Assembly (NCBI GenBank): GCA_029582165.1
Contig: CM055874.1
Span: 2,182,114 to 2,246,113 of the forward strand
Length of the DNA stretch: 64,000 nucleotides
DNA from: Portulaca oleracea
Taxonomy: Eukaryota; Streptophyta; Magnoliopsida; Caryophyllales; Portulacaceae
Direction: 5' to 3'
Part shown: one piece after another, positions 12,951-24,500 of the stretch
Layout of the letters: every line of letters starts with the position of its first letter
Numbering within the stretch: the stretch's first letter is position 1
Translations under genes and position numbers: made by a program
The notes under the pieces: model-generated
Told to the model about the DNA's origin: nothing
The model's input: the letters and a program-made list of their open reading frames with translations, nothing else
The model's database searches: none

Positions 12951-13160
12951 GGTTGCTAAAGTTACGGCTATACGCATTGGGATTAGCTAGTGATGCTGTC
13001 TTTCATGGATATTGGCGAATTGTTTTGGAAGGTAATAATCTAGTTCTCATTAATGTTGTCAAAAATGTGCTTCAAGTTCCTTGGCAATTAAATTGCCAAA
13101 TTACGTGCAAAACATTCAAGCATTTAATTATGGCAATGTGTGTGGAGGTGGATTGGTTCT
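12950..13160 (+). pseudogene. LINE-type RNase H (RVT_3) fragment
   Basis: The translated segment contains LYALGLASDAVF, IVLEGNNLVLIN and LQVPWQLNCQI. This matches the plant LINE-associated RNase H fold, whose usual core is EGDN followed by a helix. Only about 70 residues remain, the flanks are out of frame or non-coding, and no reverse transcriptase adjoins it. It is a relic of a non-LTR retrotransposon. Confidence 0.65.
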
Positions 13161-13806
13161 CATAAAGTCATAAATGTTAAAGGAGAGTTTCAGGTTCCTT
13201 GGGAGATTCCTTAAGCTATGGCTATACCCCTCATACTCCAAGAAGCCTATATATATTGGTATGTGTAAACTAAATTATGAATATGTTGATAGTTGGATAT
13301 ATGGTATTACTTTGAGAATGTTAATTTGTGGTCATAGGTTCAAATTTTATAAAAATACAATTTTGTTTCAAAACTTTCACAATTTGTTTATTCATTCATC
13401 AAACTTATTATTTTATTTCTTTTCATACGAATCTAATTAGGGGACTTTTCCAAGTGGAGTAGAGCCAGTTGTAGAATATATATCCAGGTAAACAATATTT
13501 AATTTGTTTCTCACGTTTGGACTCTTACGTACCTAATTGTTGCCATATAATTTTTTTTTGTCCATATATTCTTAAAATCAAATCTAAAAATAATGGATCA
13601 TAAAAAGTCCTTCATTGGAGGGAAACAAGAGAACTCTAGGTCATGAAAATTACACATGGGATATTGTCTTTATAGCCAATATATTATTCTATTAAATGTA
13701 CAGATAGAAATTATTTTTTCCTCTATTAAAGGATTTGCAAAAGAGTGATGGATGGCCCTACAAAAGAATGAAGGAGAAAACTTATAATGGATCGCAACTT
13801 ATTTTA
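13161..13806. other. AT-rich spacer, no gene seen
   Basis: No conserved frame, RNA gene or clear terminal repeat could be recognised here. Confidence 0.5.
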
Positions 13807-14039
13807 GGCTCTGTTCTTTTATATGATGCGGTGCGGTATCACAACTCATCATACTACTTAATATTCTTCTATACTTTACTATAATTATGATCAATATATC
13901 TTCTTACTTTTTTTCTCCTCTATTTTTCACATTCTCTCTCCTTTCCTCACCTACCAAACCCATCACAACTCTCACTATATTTCATCATACTTCACCACAC
14001 TTTTCAATTATTTCACTGCACTGCACAAAAGAACGTGCC
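13807..14039. mobile_element. MITE, GTTCTTTT group
   Basis: Ends GGCTCTGTTCTTTTATA and GCACAAAAGAACGTGCC are imperfect inverted repeats. The interior shares the TCTCCTCTATTTTTCAC tract and CACTGCACTGCA with the other copies. Confidence 0.75.
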
Positions 14040-14152
14040 AAAGAGTGAAGGTAGAAAACAAAAGAAAGTGTTATAAAAGACATATCAATAAAAAAAAAGA
14101 GTAGTTTTAATTATGCATAGCCATATTTTGCACATAATGAATAAATCATATA

Positions 14153-14358
14153 CTACCTCTGTCTCTAAATAATTGTCCATTGGAATAAACTTTGACCGTT
14201 GATTACTCACAAATTACAATGAGTTACAATATAAAATTAATATTATTGTAATTTTTATTTTCTAATGGTGATAATTTCATATCGTAACTCATAGTAATTT
14301 GTGAGTAAATAATTGTTAAAGTTTATTCAAATGGACAATTATTTAGGGACAGAGGTAG
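14153..14358. mobile_element. Stowaway-like MITE
   Basis: CTACCTCTGTCTCTAAATAA and its complement at the right end (TTATTTAGGGACAGAGGTAG) form terminal inverted repeats flanked by TA dinucleotides, the Tc1/mariner (Stowaway) target duplication. The internal arms (ACTCACAAATTACAATGAG) also pair, making a 206-bp hairpin. Confidence 0.85.
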
Positions 14359-15160
14359 TAATTCTTTACAAATATAGGGAAAATAAACACCCAAATAGGA
14401 TGGAAGAAGATTTGGTGATGGCAACATATTCGATTAATTTGAATAGACGGCATAGAATGAAGATGTGGTTGAAGAAATTCAAGAGGGCATCTCATCACAT
14501 CACCCCTTACGTTGAATCTCGCAAGAATAACGCTCCCAAATTTTATCCCATCTGAAAAATCCAATTTACTCAATGTCTGACCCGATGATCAGAATTTAAC
14601 TTAGTCCAAATTATTTCGACCTGGAAAAACAATAGAATCCTCACATCAACTTTTCATTCGAATATAACTGGTTTGAATTTACTCAAATCCAAATTTTTAC
14701 CCTTCCTAAGTAAACAGACAGGTAAACAAGAAGGCAAATGAAGGCTTATGATTGAAGCAAATGGGAGTAAAAAAAAGCCATCCCATCCATATTCTAAGTT
14801 TTCAACGGGTGAATAATAAGGGGGGGGGGGTAGTTTGGTCATATGTGGTGGCTGTCCTGGTGGCTGCCCATGTGGCCTATGAGTCATCAATGACAATGAG
14901 GGGATTGAGGTTCCAGCTAGGGAAGGTTACTTGATTCAAATAACAAGTGGGGATTGAAAATACTTGCTTAGGTTGTAGCTAGGGAAGGTCCATACATAAT
15001 ATATATACGTAACTCATCGTGCACCCATTTTATGTTATATATATATAGTTGTACTATTTGAATTCTCTTCAACATCAACTATACTAGTTTTACATGATCT
15101 TTATTCAACGGCCTTTGAAAAATCTATTTTTTGTCCTTAACTAATATAGGATTCACATTA
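14359..15160. other. Spacer with poly-G run, no gene seen
   Basis: A run of eleven G residues lies at 14820-14830. Short open frames here show no family resemblance and conflict with each other on both strands. Confidence 0.5.
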
Positions 15161-15548
15161 AGGTGCTGTTCGGCAAAATTAGTATTTTAGGTAGCGGATA
15201 ACGGTTTAAGTAGCGGATAGCGGTTTATGCAGCGGATAGCAAATGACTGTTCAAATGAAAATTGTGTTCGGTAAATTTAGCGGTTGAATTAACAGATTAA
15301 TGTGAATTGACATAAAAGAATATGAATAATTTGGAAAGATAAAATTTTCAAAGGGTATTTTTTGACCAAAAAATATGAAGCGCTATACTCCAAACGCTAA
15401 ACGTTAACTTTATTAGCGTTTCACAAAACGCTTCTTAAAATGCTAAACGCTCCTCAAAACGCTAGTTTACCGAACACTAATATTTACGCAATTAGAGTTT
15501 TGACTTGGTCAAAACGCTACCCCAAACGCTACTGCCGAACACGGCCTA
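15161..15548. mobile_element. MITE with TGTTCGGCA ends
   Basis: Left end GGTGCTGTTCGGCAAAA and right end TGCCGAACACGGCC are inverted repeats. The interior carries repeated GTAGCGGATA units on the left and complementary-type AACGCT units on the right. It is about 390 bp and non-coding. Confidence 0.75.
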
Positions 15549-15890
15549 AGACCATCTGCAATGGCGAGTTTGAGAGTGAGATCAATGGCGCTGATGAGGC
15601 GTGCGCGAGGATGAGAAAGACAGTGCAGTAATGAGGACGAGTGTCGATAGTGAGAAAAACTCGAACTCGTACTCACCGCGTGAGGACGAACACGAGATTT
15701 TCGACATTTTTTTTTTACTTCTATTGTAGTGTATTTAAATGACTAAATGTGAGACCTACATTTTTTTTAAATATTTTAATTAAACTCATGTTTATTATTG
15801 AAAATCAAGTTAATATGAAGAGTCTAACTTTAAATCTCTTGGTGGGTCATATTACTTCCACCTCATCCATTGAGTATAACTTCCAGGGTC
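15549..15890. repeat. Decayed repeat related to 8893-9235
   Basis: The stretch CCATCTGCAATGGCGAGTTTGA and the GAGGACGA/GAGAACG-type islands also appear, in opposite orientation and diverged, at about 8893-9235. Both look like copies of one old MITE family. Ends are not sharp. Confidence 0.4.
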
Positions 15891-15924
15891 AACCATTTCA
15901 TATAAGACTTGGACACCTTTTATG

Positions 15925-16140
15925 TCTAATACTTGAATGACTATTTAATATAAATGTAACTATTTAATATAAATATAACTATAAAATTATCAAAAGAATA
16001 TGCGTAGTGTGATTCAATATAAATATAACTATAAAATTATCAAAAGAAAATTTGACACTCATTAAGGGACGGAGGTAGTATATCCTATTTACTTGAATGA
16101 CTATTTAATATAAATATAACTATAAAATTATCAAAGGAAT
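15925..16140. repeat. Short direct repeats, about three units
   Basis: The unit TAATATAAATATAACTATAA followed by AATTATCAAAAGAA occurs three times, spaced irregularly, with one unit disrupted by a GGGACGGAGGTAGTA Stowaway-like end. Confidence 0.7.
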
Positions 16141-16141
16141 A

Positions 16142-16687
16142 TAGGGAAATTGGATTCTAATAATCCCTACTTTTGCAAATTGGATGACAATAATCCCTAC
16201 TTTTAATTTGTATTCTGGTGGTCAAAAAAAAAAATTAAAATTGTATTTTAGTGGTACCAAATACATCACCATATTCTTTTTATTTTTTTCATGCCTACCC
16301 CATATTATTTTTATTTTTTTCGTTCCTGCCCCCAGATAGGTAATAAAGTGTAGTTGCTAAAACATTTTTTAAATTATTTTTTTGAGATTCCGAGCAATTA
16401 TTATGATTTTTTAAAAAGAATAAAATTGAAAAAAATCATAAAAAATAGAAAAAAATTCAAAAAAATTGGGAAAAGTGTTGTAAATTCATTAAAAATCGTG
16501 GTAAAGTGTTATACAAAGTTTTGTATCAAATGCAACACAAAATCTATGATATTCAGGGTATACTCTTAATGATGTCCCACTACAATACAATTTTAATTTT
16601 TTTTGGACCACCAGAATACAAATTGAAAGTAGGGATTATTATCATCCAATTTGCAAAAGTAGGGATTATTAGAATCCAATTTCCCTA
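16142..16687. mobile_element. Long-TIR non-autonomous transposon
   Basis: About 80 bp at the left end (starting TAGGGAAATTGGATTC, with two AATAATCCCTACTTTT units) is repeated in inverted orientation at the right end (ending GAATCCAATTTCCCTA). The AT-rich centre has no transposase. Long terminal repeats suggest a MULE-type MITE, but I could not find a convincing target duplication. Confidence 0.75.
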
Positions 16688-17049
16688 TAGCTATATATAT
16701 ACAATATTCAAAATAAAAAGAGTTAGTAAATTGATATACATCTCATAATATATATTAGTAATATAGTCCCATACATGACCACCCGATGAAAAACAATACT
16801 CTATCTACGTAGTGTGATTCAAGTAGTTTGGTCTTCTTACAATGTGACGCCATCAATGACAATTTAATTAGTGAGTTGTAACCTTTGAAATTTTGGTGGA
16901 ACGTAACTACACAATCTTGCCTTCTCTTCTTTCTTTTTAGATTAACTAGCAGCTGTCCTACGTCCTATAATTAACCCCTACTTGACTAATTAGTGGGAAT
17001 GAAAATAAAATGACTATTTGATATTAAGAAAAATAAAACAAGGTTAAAG

Positions 17050-17330
17050 GAGGCAAAATTTTAACGTGGAAAGTGAAAACCCGGATCGAGAAAAAACCAC
17101 AGGCGACACAAACACAAACGAATCGACTATTGGTAGAGAGTATAACGAACAATCTCACCCGATATCAACATAAAGAGAGTATAACAACTCACTCAAACTT
17201 TCACAAATTCTCTCACCAATCAGAATACGAAAATTCTGAATATCTGAATATACCTCCTCTCGTAGAAAGTATCCCGAAATTTTGGTCACACTAAACAATG
17301 TGAATAAAACTCTCTATTTATAGGGTTAAC
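17050..17330. other. Unassigned repeat-like segment, possible LTR fragment
   Basis: The text AACGTGGAAAGTGAAAACCC followed by GAGAAAAAACCAC resembles stretches common in plant LTR elements, and a GAGAGTATAAC motif is repeated. No LTR partner or primer site is visible. Confidence 0.3.
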
Positions 17331-17689
17331 TTGACCCCCACTCCAAAGATAATATTAAAAAATATTATCTCAAAATAATATCCAAGATAATATTTCAAAT
17401 AGTATCATGATATAATTAAAAAACAAATAATTATGTGATCAAACAAAAGCTTCATAGAAACAATGACAATGTATCTAAAACATGAGCATGAGTAATTGAG
17501 TATAATTATTTGGACTCAAGTAATTTATCGGCCCCCTATTAGACACATTATTCATGTTGCCCGAGTTGGTTTCGAGGGCCAGACCATTTTAATAGAGTAG
17601 GTTTTGACTTTTTATTGAACAATGATGGGCGAGATACTTATGGTTGACATCTAAGATATAGGGGCGAGAGCTGGTAAAAATCATAAAAA

Positions 17690-17910
17690 TTGGGTTTGGA
17701 TATAGATTTTTCGTCTGAATTTTGATTTGACTGAATTGACCAAATATTCGGACATAAAATTTATCTCTTTTTTCTATTGTCCGAATCCGATTTTAACTTC
17801 GTTCGAATTGTCCGACCCGAAATAAAACCAGGTTCGAAAATGAATTTCTCGTCTGAATTTTAAATTGTCCGAATTTATCCGACCCAGATTTATCCAAACC
17901 TGAATTTTTG
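17690..17910. repeat. Dispersed repeat, TTGTCCGAA family, copy 1
   Basis: It contains TTTTTCTATTGTCCGAA, CCGATTTTAACTTCGTTCG, TTGTCCGACCCGAAATAAAA and two TTTCTCGTCTGAATTTT units. Related copies occur at 20455, 26120 (in an MLO intron), 34915 and 50126. Confidence 0.7.
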
Positions 17911-17996
17911 TCAAGGTTAATAGGGGCCAATATGTACCCATGAAATGTTTATGCATTATCTTCAACAATTTTTGGGGAGGAGAATGATGAATAATT

Positions 17997-18270
17997 AGGG
18001 CCCGTTCTTTTATGTGATATATATTGTGGTGCGGTACCGTACCGCGCCACACTCTTTAATTTTCCAGTACACTTCATTACACCACGCCACAATCATTATT
18101 AATATATATTTTTTCATTTTTCTCTTGTCTCACTTTTCTCTTCTAATTTTTACATTCTCTCTTAATCTACCTCACCTATCACAACTATCACCACAATTCA
18201 CTACCATTTTTAAATTCCACTGTATCGCATTATTACCACACTACAATCAACCCTATAAAAGAACAAGGTG
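17997..18270. mobile_element. MITE, GTTCTTTT group
   Basis: Ends AGGGCCCGTTCTTTTATGTG and CCCTATAAAAGAACAAGGTG are inverted. The GTGGTGCGGTACCGTACCGC palindrome and pyrimidine tract match the 11096 element. Confidence 0.75.
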
Positions 18271-18691
18271 TTAATTACACTTAAAGACCGACACATGATT
18301 TGTTTACATGACATATTTGTTCCTTGGTCAGCTCTGGAAAACAATACTATTGATTCTGGTTTAGTTACACATTAATTGTCGGTCCATCTTTTTTCTTTTA
18401 TCGATCTTATCCTCGATTTATGGTCAGTATGGAATGAAAATAAAAATTCACAATGAAAGTATACATGAAAAAGGAATGTGTTTATAAATTTTCGTTTCAC
18501 TATTTGTTGTGTAATAATTTAAAATGAAAATAGGTAGGATTGCCATTAGAAATAATTAAGTATATATTTATTAAAATATTATTAATTAATTTAAATAATA
18601 TTGAGTAGAATTTGTAATAATAATTAAGTATATACATAATATTAGTATTTCCAATATGGATTAACACCAATTCCCTTAGTAATGCATAAGT

Positions 18692-19387
18692 AGACCTGGC
18701 AATTTTCGACCCGACCCGGAAACCCGACCCAAACCGACCCGCAAAAAGTGGGTTTTGAACACGAAATTCCGACCCGGGACCCGAAAATGGGCCCATTCCA
18801 TGAAAATTAAGGCCCAAAAGTAAAATATTTGGTGGTTTTAGAAAGATATGCGTAGAGAGAGATATACAAATGAAATAATCAAATAACAAATGACCAAAAC
18901 AAAACCCTAACACTGTCACTCACTTACTCTTTCAGTGAACCCTCAAACTCCTGCAGTCCCGCCTCTCTCCTCTCTTTCAGTAAAATAGTGTATTATTGTC
19001 AAATGTCAAAGTTCAGTGCATTATTGTCCAATACACTAAAAGTTTAGTATATTAGCAAAACTCTATATATTTCATAAGTATTGTTATTCGTGATTGTTGA
19101 CATAAACCGCATAATACTTGTAGACTTGAAGATTGTTAAATTTCGTCCATTAGGTGTATATTAATATGTCAATACAACTATGACATATCATGGTGGTTGA
19201 ACTTGGAATGGAATGATACATTACATAGGCGTCTTTGACTAATTATAATCAATTTTATTAGTTGTAAGTGGATCGAGAAAAGGCGGTCATGACCGTAAAC
19301 CCGACCCAAACCGTCCAAACCTAATATACCCGACCGTATTTACCCGAATAGAAATACACCAATTCGCCGACCAGTATTGACAGGTCT
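18692..19387. mobile_element. MULE-like element with 10-bp target duplication
   Basis: Ends AGACCTGGCAATTTTCGACC and the inverse of AGACCTGTCAATACTGG bound 696 bp. ATGCATAAGT is found immediately on both sides (18682-18691 and 19388-19397), a 9-10 bp duplication typical of Mutator-like elements. No transposase is present. An inverted, shorter-ended copy sits in the U-box kinase intron at 58278-59115. Confidence 0.85.
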
Positions 19388-19397
19388 ATGCATAAGT

Positions 19398-20230
19398 GGG
19401 GTTGAGAGCCACTATTCTCATTCCCACTCTCTTATTTTTTGTAATTTCAATATGGAAAAATTTGTAGTGGAGACGCCCACTATAATTGAAAATAATTTCA
19501 TTTGTACATGTGTAGGTGGTCTCCCAGAGAGGAGGCACGTTCGGTGGAACGCCTCCAGTTATTGAGGGCCACGCTTGGCGCATTGACCGAGGATTAGGTT
19601 GTTAAACTAGTCGCAGAAAAGTAAATAAGTATGCCATCAAAATGCCCTTCAAATCAAATAGCTGAATAAAACTTTACCTTACCTTATCATCCAAAAGAAC
19701 ATGACTTACACAATTACAATGAACTTAGACCGTACTTCAATGTCATGAAATTATATTTGTATCCCCTAATGTATAAAATAAAAATGAAATGCAACTACAA
19801 ACTACAGTGAAAGGTATATCCCATTTTTAATATTCCTAATCAAATACTACATTTTTTTTGTCAGATAGCCATTATTTCAAAAAAACAAGTGGATCAATGA
19901 TTTGAACATGAAAAACAAAATTTGTCAACAAAAGGTGGAATAATAAATTCCCTCCCACAAGGACAAAAAAATGGGAATAATTTTATCCAAAAAATAAGTA
20001 TAGAACTAGAAGAAAAACAAAGTAGATAGATGAATGGGGCCTACTTTTCCTTTCAAAGGAAAGATGGAATATAAAACTAGGCCCAAATTGATTATTACCC
20101 AAATCCAATATGAACGGGGCCTGGCGCAAATCCCGGTACTAAAGTAGATAGATGAACCCTAAATTGGCTAAGATCAAGCAGCAAGTGACTGCCGACTTTC
20201 CTTTTTCCCCCGAAATAGAGTTAGAAACTA
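19398..20230. other. Spacer, no gene seen
   Basis: Short frames here have no recognisable domain. A GC-richer patch with GGCACGTTCGGTGGAACG near 19530 is unexplained. Confidence 0.45.
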
Positions 20231-20439
20231 CTACCTCCGTATCAAAATATTTGTCTGTGGATTAAATTTTGACTGTTAATTATTCACAAAATATAATGAG
20301 TTACAATATAAAATTACCGTCATTGTATTCTTTAGCAAATTATCTTTCTAATGTGATTTCATCTTTAAATTCATTATAATTTGTGAGTAATTAATAGTCA
20401 AAATTTAGTCAACGAACTAATATTTTGGGACGGAGATAG
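20231..20439. mobile_element. Stowaway-like MITE
   Basis: CTACCTCCGTATCAAAATA pairs with TATTTTGGGACGGAGATAG at the other end, flanked by TA. Internal arms resemble the element at 14153, so the two are family members. Confidence 0.85.
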
Positions 20440-20454
20440 TAGCCTAGACAAAAA

Positions 20455-20710
20455 TTTGGGTAAGACAAATTTGCTTCATGTCAAAATTTAGATAAATAAT
20501 TTATGTTTGGATTTAGTTTTATTTCGGGTCGGATAATTTGGTCAAAGTTAAAATCAAGGTTAGACAAAAATTTTGTCTAAATATTCAATAATTCAGTCCA
20601 TATCAAATTCGGATGAACAATTTATGTCCAGACCCAATTATTTCTAAATCGAGCAATTCAAATATTTCAGGTCAAACAAAATTTTGTCCAACTCTAATTA
20701 AAACCGATAA
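20455..20710. repeat. Dispersed repeat, TTGTCCGAA family, copy 2
   Basis: A diverged copy, mainly in the opposite orientation, with TTTCGGGTCGGATAATTTGG and repeated GACAAAATTTTGTC-type segments. Confidence 0.5.
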
Positions 20711-21536
20711 TCAAGTGTCTTTGTCAATCAAGTATTTGTCTTTTCTTCACTAATCCCTCTTTATTTTTAGGAAAATGATAAAAGTCTTGTGCAAGACACA
20801 TATTATGTGTCTTGTCACTATAGAAAATCTATATATTTGTAAATTAAATTGGAAAAAAGTTACATGATTGACTTCTATAACTATAATAATATATATAAAT
20901 TGAATAAAATCACACATTTATCGATATTTTTTAAAATTTACAAAAAAACGTCTAAAATATGTCCAACGGATAGGGTTCATTCGTTAGGGTGTCAATTTTA
21001 ATTATTGGCGTAGCCAACACATTCCAAGCTTTTTATAATTGATAATTAATAGTATTTGTCAAAAAAATTATGATTAAAAATTATAATAAATATTGATTTT
21101 ATAAAGAGGAAGACATTTAAATAGTATTTTAAGGCAAGATACTTATCAAAAAGTTGGCACATTTGCCGTCTATTTTGTGTCCGAGAAACCGTGTCCTCTA
21201 ATCTATCTCTGTCTGATTAGGCAAATCTTTCCAGCCATTTCAGACTCCTATCTTCGTGGACCCAAAATCACAACAAGATAGATAAAAAGAAACGGAGACA
21301 TCACTTGTGATTGTGTGGAAAATTCTCCAGCTTCAATTGAATGTGTAGGCTTACTTAGTACTACCAACCTAATTACTACATTCTGCGTTCTGAATCCTGC
21401 ATTTACATTTCATTTGGTGGGCACCCATACCCATCAACTTCCTTCATTTAGTTCTCCTTCTCCTTCTTCTTCTTCTTCTTCTTCTTCTGGGAATAGTTCA
21501 AACACCTTTGATCTTTGATCAAAACCCTTTTAGAGA
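20711..21536. promoter_or_regulatory. MLO upstream region with CTT-repeat leader
   Basis: This contains the promoter and 5' leader of the MLO gene; no TATA box could be placed with confidence. The last 70 nt hold a CTT microsatellite (about 21466-21489) typical of plant leaders, and ATG at 21537 is preceded by TTTTAGAGA. Confidence 0.5.
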
Positions 21537-24500
21537 ATGGCAGGAGGGGGTGAAAGTGGAGAAAGAAAGCTTGATCAAACACCCACCTGGGCTGTTGCTG
21601 GTGTTTGTGCTGTTATCATTCTCATCTCCTTCGTTTTAGAGAATGGTCTTCACAGAGTTGGAACGGTTAGTTTTTCCATTACTTTCAGTTTCTCTTGTTC
21701 ATCGGAATTTTACGTTTTTACTGCTGCTTCGATCGATCATGGGTTCACATCGATTTTGTTGAATGTCTTGCTGCATGCATGGCTTGGCCTGAATCTTCTG
21801 CCTTATGTTGTTGGGTTTTTTAGACTGGAATTATGCGTTTCTGTTGTTCTTGCTGTTGCCCATTTGATTACTTTGTCGAAAGTTTGAGATTCTGATTTCA
21901 AATGGGTATGTTTTGATATGAGTTGTGTAGCAAATGGTGGAGTTTTGAAGTTAGAATTGTTAACATTCTGATTGAATTTCAGTGGTTGACAAAGAAGCAT
22001 AAGAAAGCTTTATACGAGGCTTTGGACAAAGTTAAAGGGGGTAAGATATACTCATCTACATACCAATTCCTTTGTTTATTACAGGGATTACCATTCATCT
22101 TCTCAACTTTGTTCCCCCCTTTTTTGTTGGGTTGAATCAATGTAGAGTTGATGGTGTTGGGATTCATTTCACTCCTGCTAACATTCAGTCAGAGCTACAT
22201 TTCCAGAATCTGCATTCCTTCCAAGGTTGCCAAAACCATGTTACCATGTAAACCTACTACACCTGAGAGTGTAAATCCTGAAGAACATCATCGACGGAGG
22301 CTGCTGTTGGATGATCGGAGGGCTTTACTTTCTGATGTTGCGACTGAAACATGTCCCATGGTACGTAACGTGCTTTCAATAATCATGTTAGTTTACTTAT
22401 CGACAAGATATAGGATGGTGAGTCGAATATCTTTAGGTTATCGTTGTGATTGTCATTGTTTTGATCTAATTGGCATCATTGGAAAGGTTGGTATCCATTT
22501 AGCTGACAACCTCAGCTTGCTTGCTAGTTTTAGTTGATCGGTTCGGTTGATTACTTCACAGTTCACAGGAGCAATATTCTATTCAGGGAACAGACAGAGT
22601 GGACTGACTGACTGACTGACTTCATTAGCTTAGCATGATTTCTTGTGTGGATTCTTTAATTGTGGAGCTGACCCTCATTGAACTTGCCCCTTTCTATGTC
22701 TATTTTATAGTTTTATTTGATCGCCAAGTACCGAGGTTCCATGTTAAAATAAAACAAGTAGTAGATGTTGCTTCCTGTCTGAATAGCTCTGTCAACATTT
22801 ACGATGCCATGCAGTTTTAATACATGTTTCGAATTCTTTTAGAATTTCGTGATCGCCATTCTGACAACATGGTACTCTGTGTGTTTAGTTTAATCTGCCT
22901 CGTCGCTTGGTCGTTGTTAAATATAATTAATTATATTCTTAGGCAGAGTTATCTAATCAGGTTGGAAGTTGTTACTGATGATTATTTTAACTCAAGCAAG
23001 CATATGTGATGTTTCTTTTGCATGCTTGGAGTTTGGATTCATGCATCAAACTTGGCATCCAGTTAGAATTGCTGAACTCGTGACTATTACAGTTATTACA
23101 TTGTAATATGATTAGAAAAAAACGAAAGGACTGTTGCATCGGGATGGCAAAGCTCGTGTTCACTTGCTTTCACATGCCAAAGGACCTCCTTATCAGTACC
23201 TTTTGCCAATCCCAGATGAATGCATTTGTTTTTTTTTTTCTGGCATAAACCAGGAAATAAAAGTAGTTACAGCGACGATTAACTAATGCTTGAGAGATTA
23301 CAAATGTGGAACATTTAGGCTTTTGCATCTATCTCGGTTAGTTATATAGGCCAACGGTACAACTTCATGGCCACTAAAAAGAGCTCTACATATACATTCC
23401 TATGAAGTATGAACAACAGTAATCTGTTGGCATAGAGACCTTATTGCAGCGGTCTCTTGAATAGTCGATCTTATTTCTTATGACTCTGCTGACTGCTGTT
23501 GTACTGTCATCTTTAATACAAAAGGTTCAGTCAAACTTTTTTTGCTCAACCTGATGAAATTAGTGGCACGGTTATTGAGATGCAATAGTCCCAAATCAAC
23601 TAGCATTTCTTTTGCATGTCCTTCCCGTGTTGGTGTAGAGTCCTTTGTCTCCTCGAAGCAATGATTTTTCTCTTCTTTGGACAGGGTTATGAACCGCTGA
23701 TAACCGTTGAAGCTGCCCATCAGCTACACATTCTCATATTCTTTTTAGCCGTGTTTCATGTCCTTTACAGTGCCATTACAATGATGCTCGGTAGATTGAA
23801 GGTACTGTCTGATTGCTGATGGAGCTATTTGCTAACTCTTGACCATTTGCTTGCTTACATAGCAGTTATGTTTGAAATGGTCTCTCATTGATTTTCTTGA
23901 TTTAACTTCCTCGTTGCAGATTCGGGGCTGGAAGGAGTGGGAGCGTCAGACATTAACCCTTGACTATGAATTTACAAATAGTAAATACATCGTGCATCCT
24001 GTTTCCTTATTCGCAATCTTTAATTTTCTAATTGCATGCTGATGGTTATTATTCTTCATTCATAACGCGTAGGTCCTTCAAGGTTTAGGCTGACCCATGA
24101 GACATCGTTTGTGAGAGCGCACACCAGCTTCTGGACAAGGCTTCCAATCTTCTTTTATGTGGTATGATCTCCAAGTGGTCTGCTTTTTAATGCATGATTT
24201 TTCTCACATTGAATTTGATCCAAAATTTGAATCTTGAAGTAAGCCTCAACCGTAGGGCCGATGTCTTACTAAATTATTAGTTTTTCCTGTTGGGATCACA
24301 AATACGTATATTTTCAAGTCTACATACAGAGGTAGAGATAAGAGGGAAATGTGGATCAAGAGGAATGAGCTAAACAAGACAATTTTGTTACATCAAAAAG
24401 TTATGATTTTCTGAAAAACTTGGAATGGTAACAACATATCTCATATTGTAGGGATGCTTTTTCAGACAATTTTTCAGATCTGTCACCAGGGCTGATTATC

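Noticed and set aside
18500..18919. 139-codon minus-strand open frame as a gene
   Set aside because: It overlaps the left part of the MULE-like element and AT-rich spacer, with no recognisable domain.
21537..21887. Separate 116-residue protein at the MLO start
   Set aside because: It is MLO exon 1 read through into intron 1; a donor at 21666 and the following exon restore the MLO frame.
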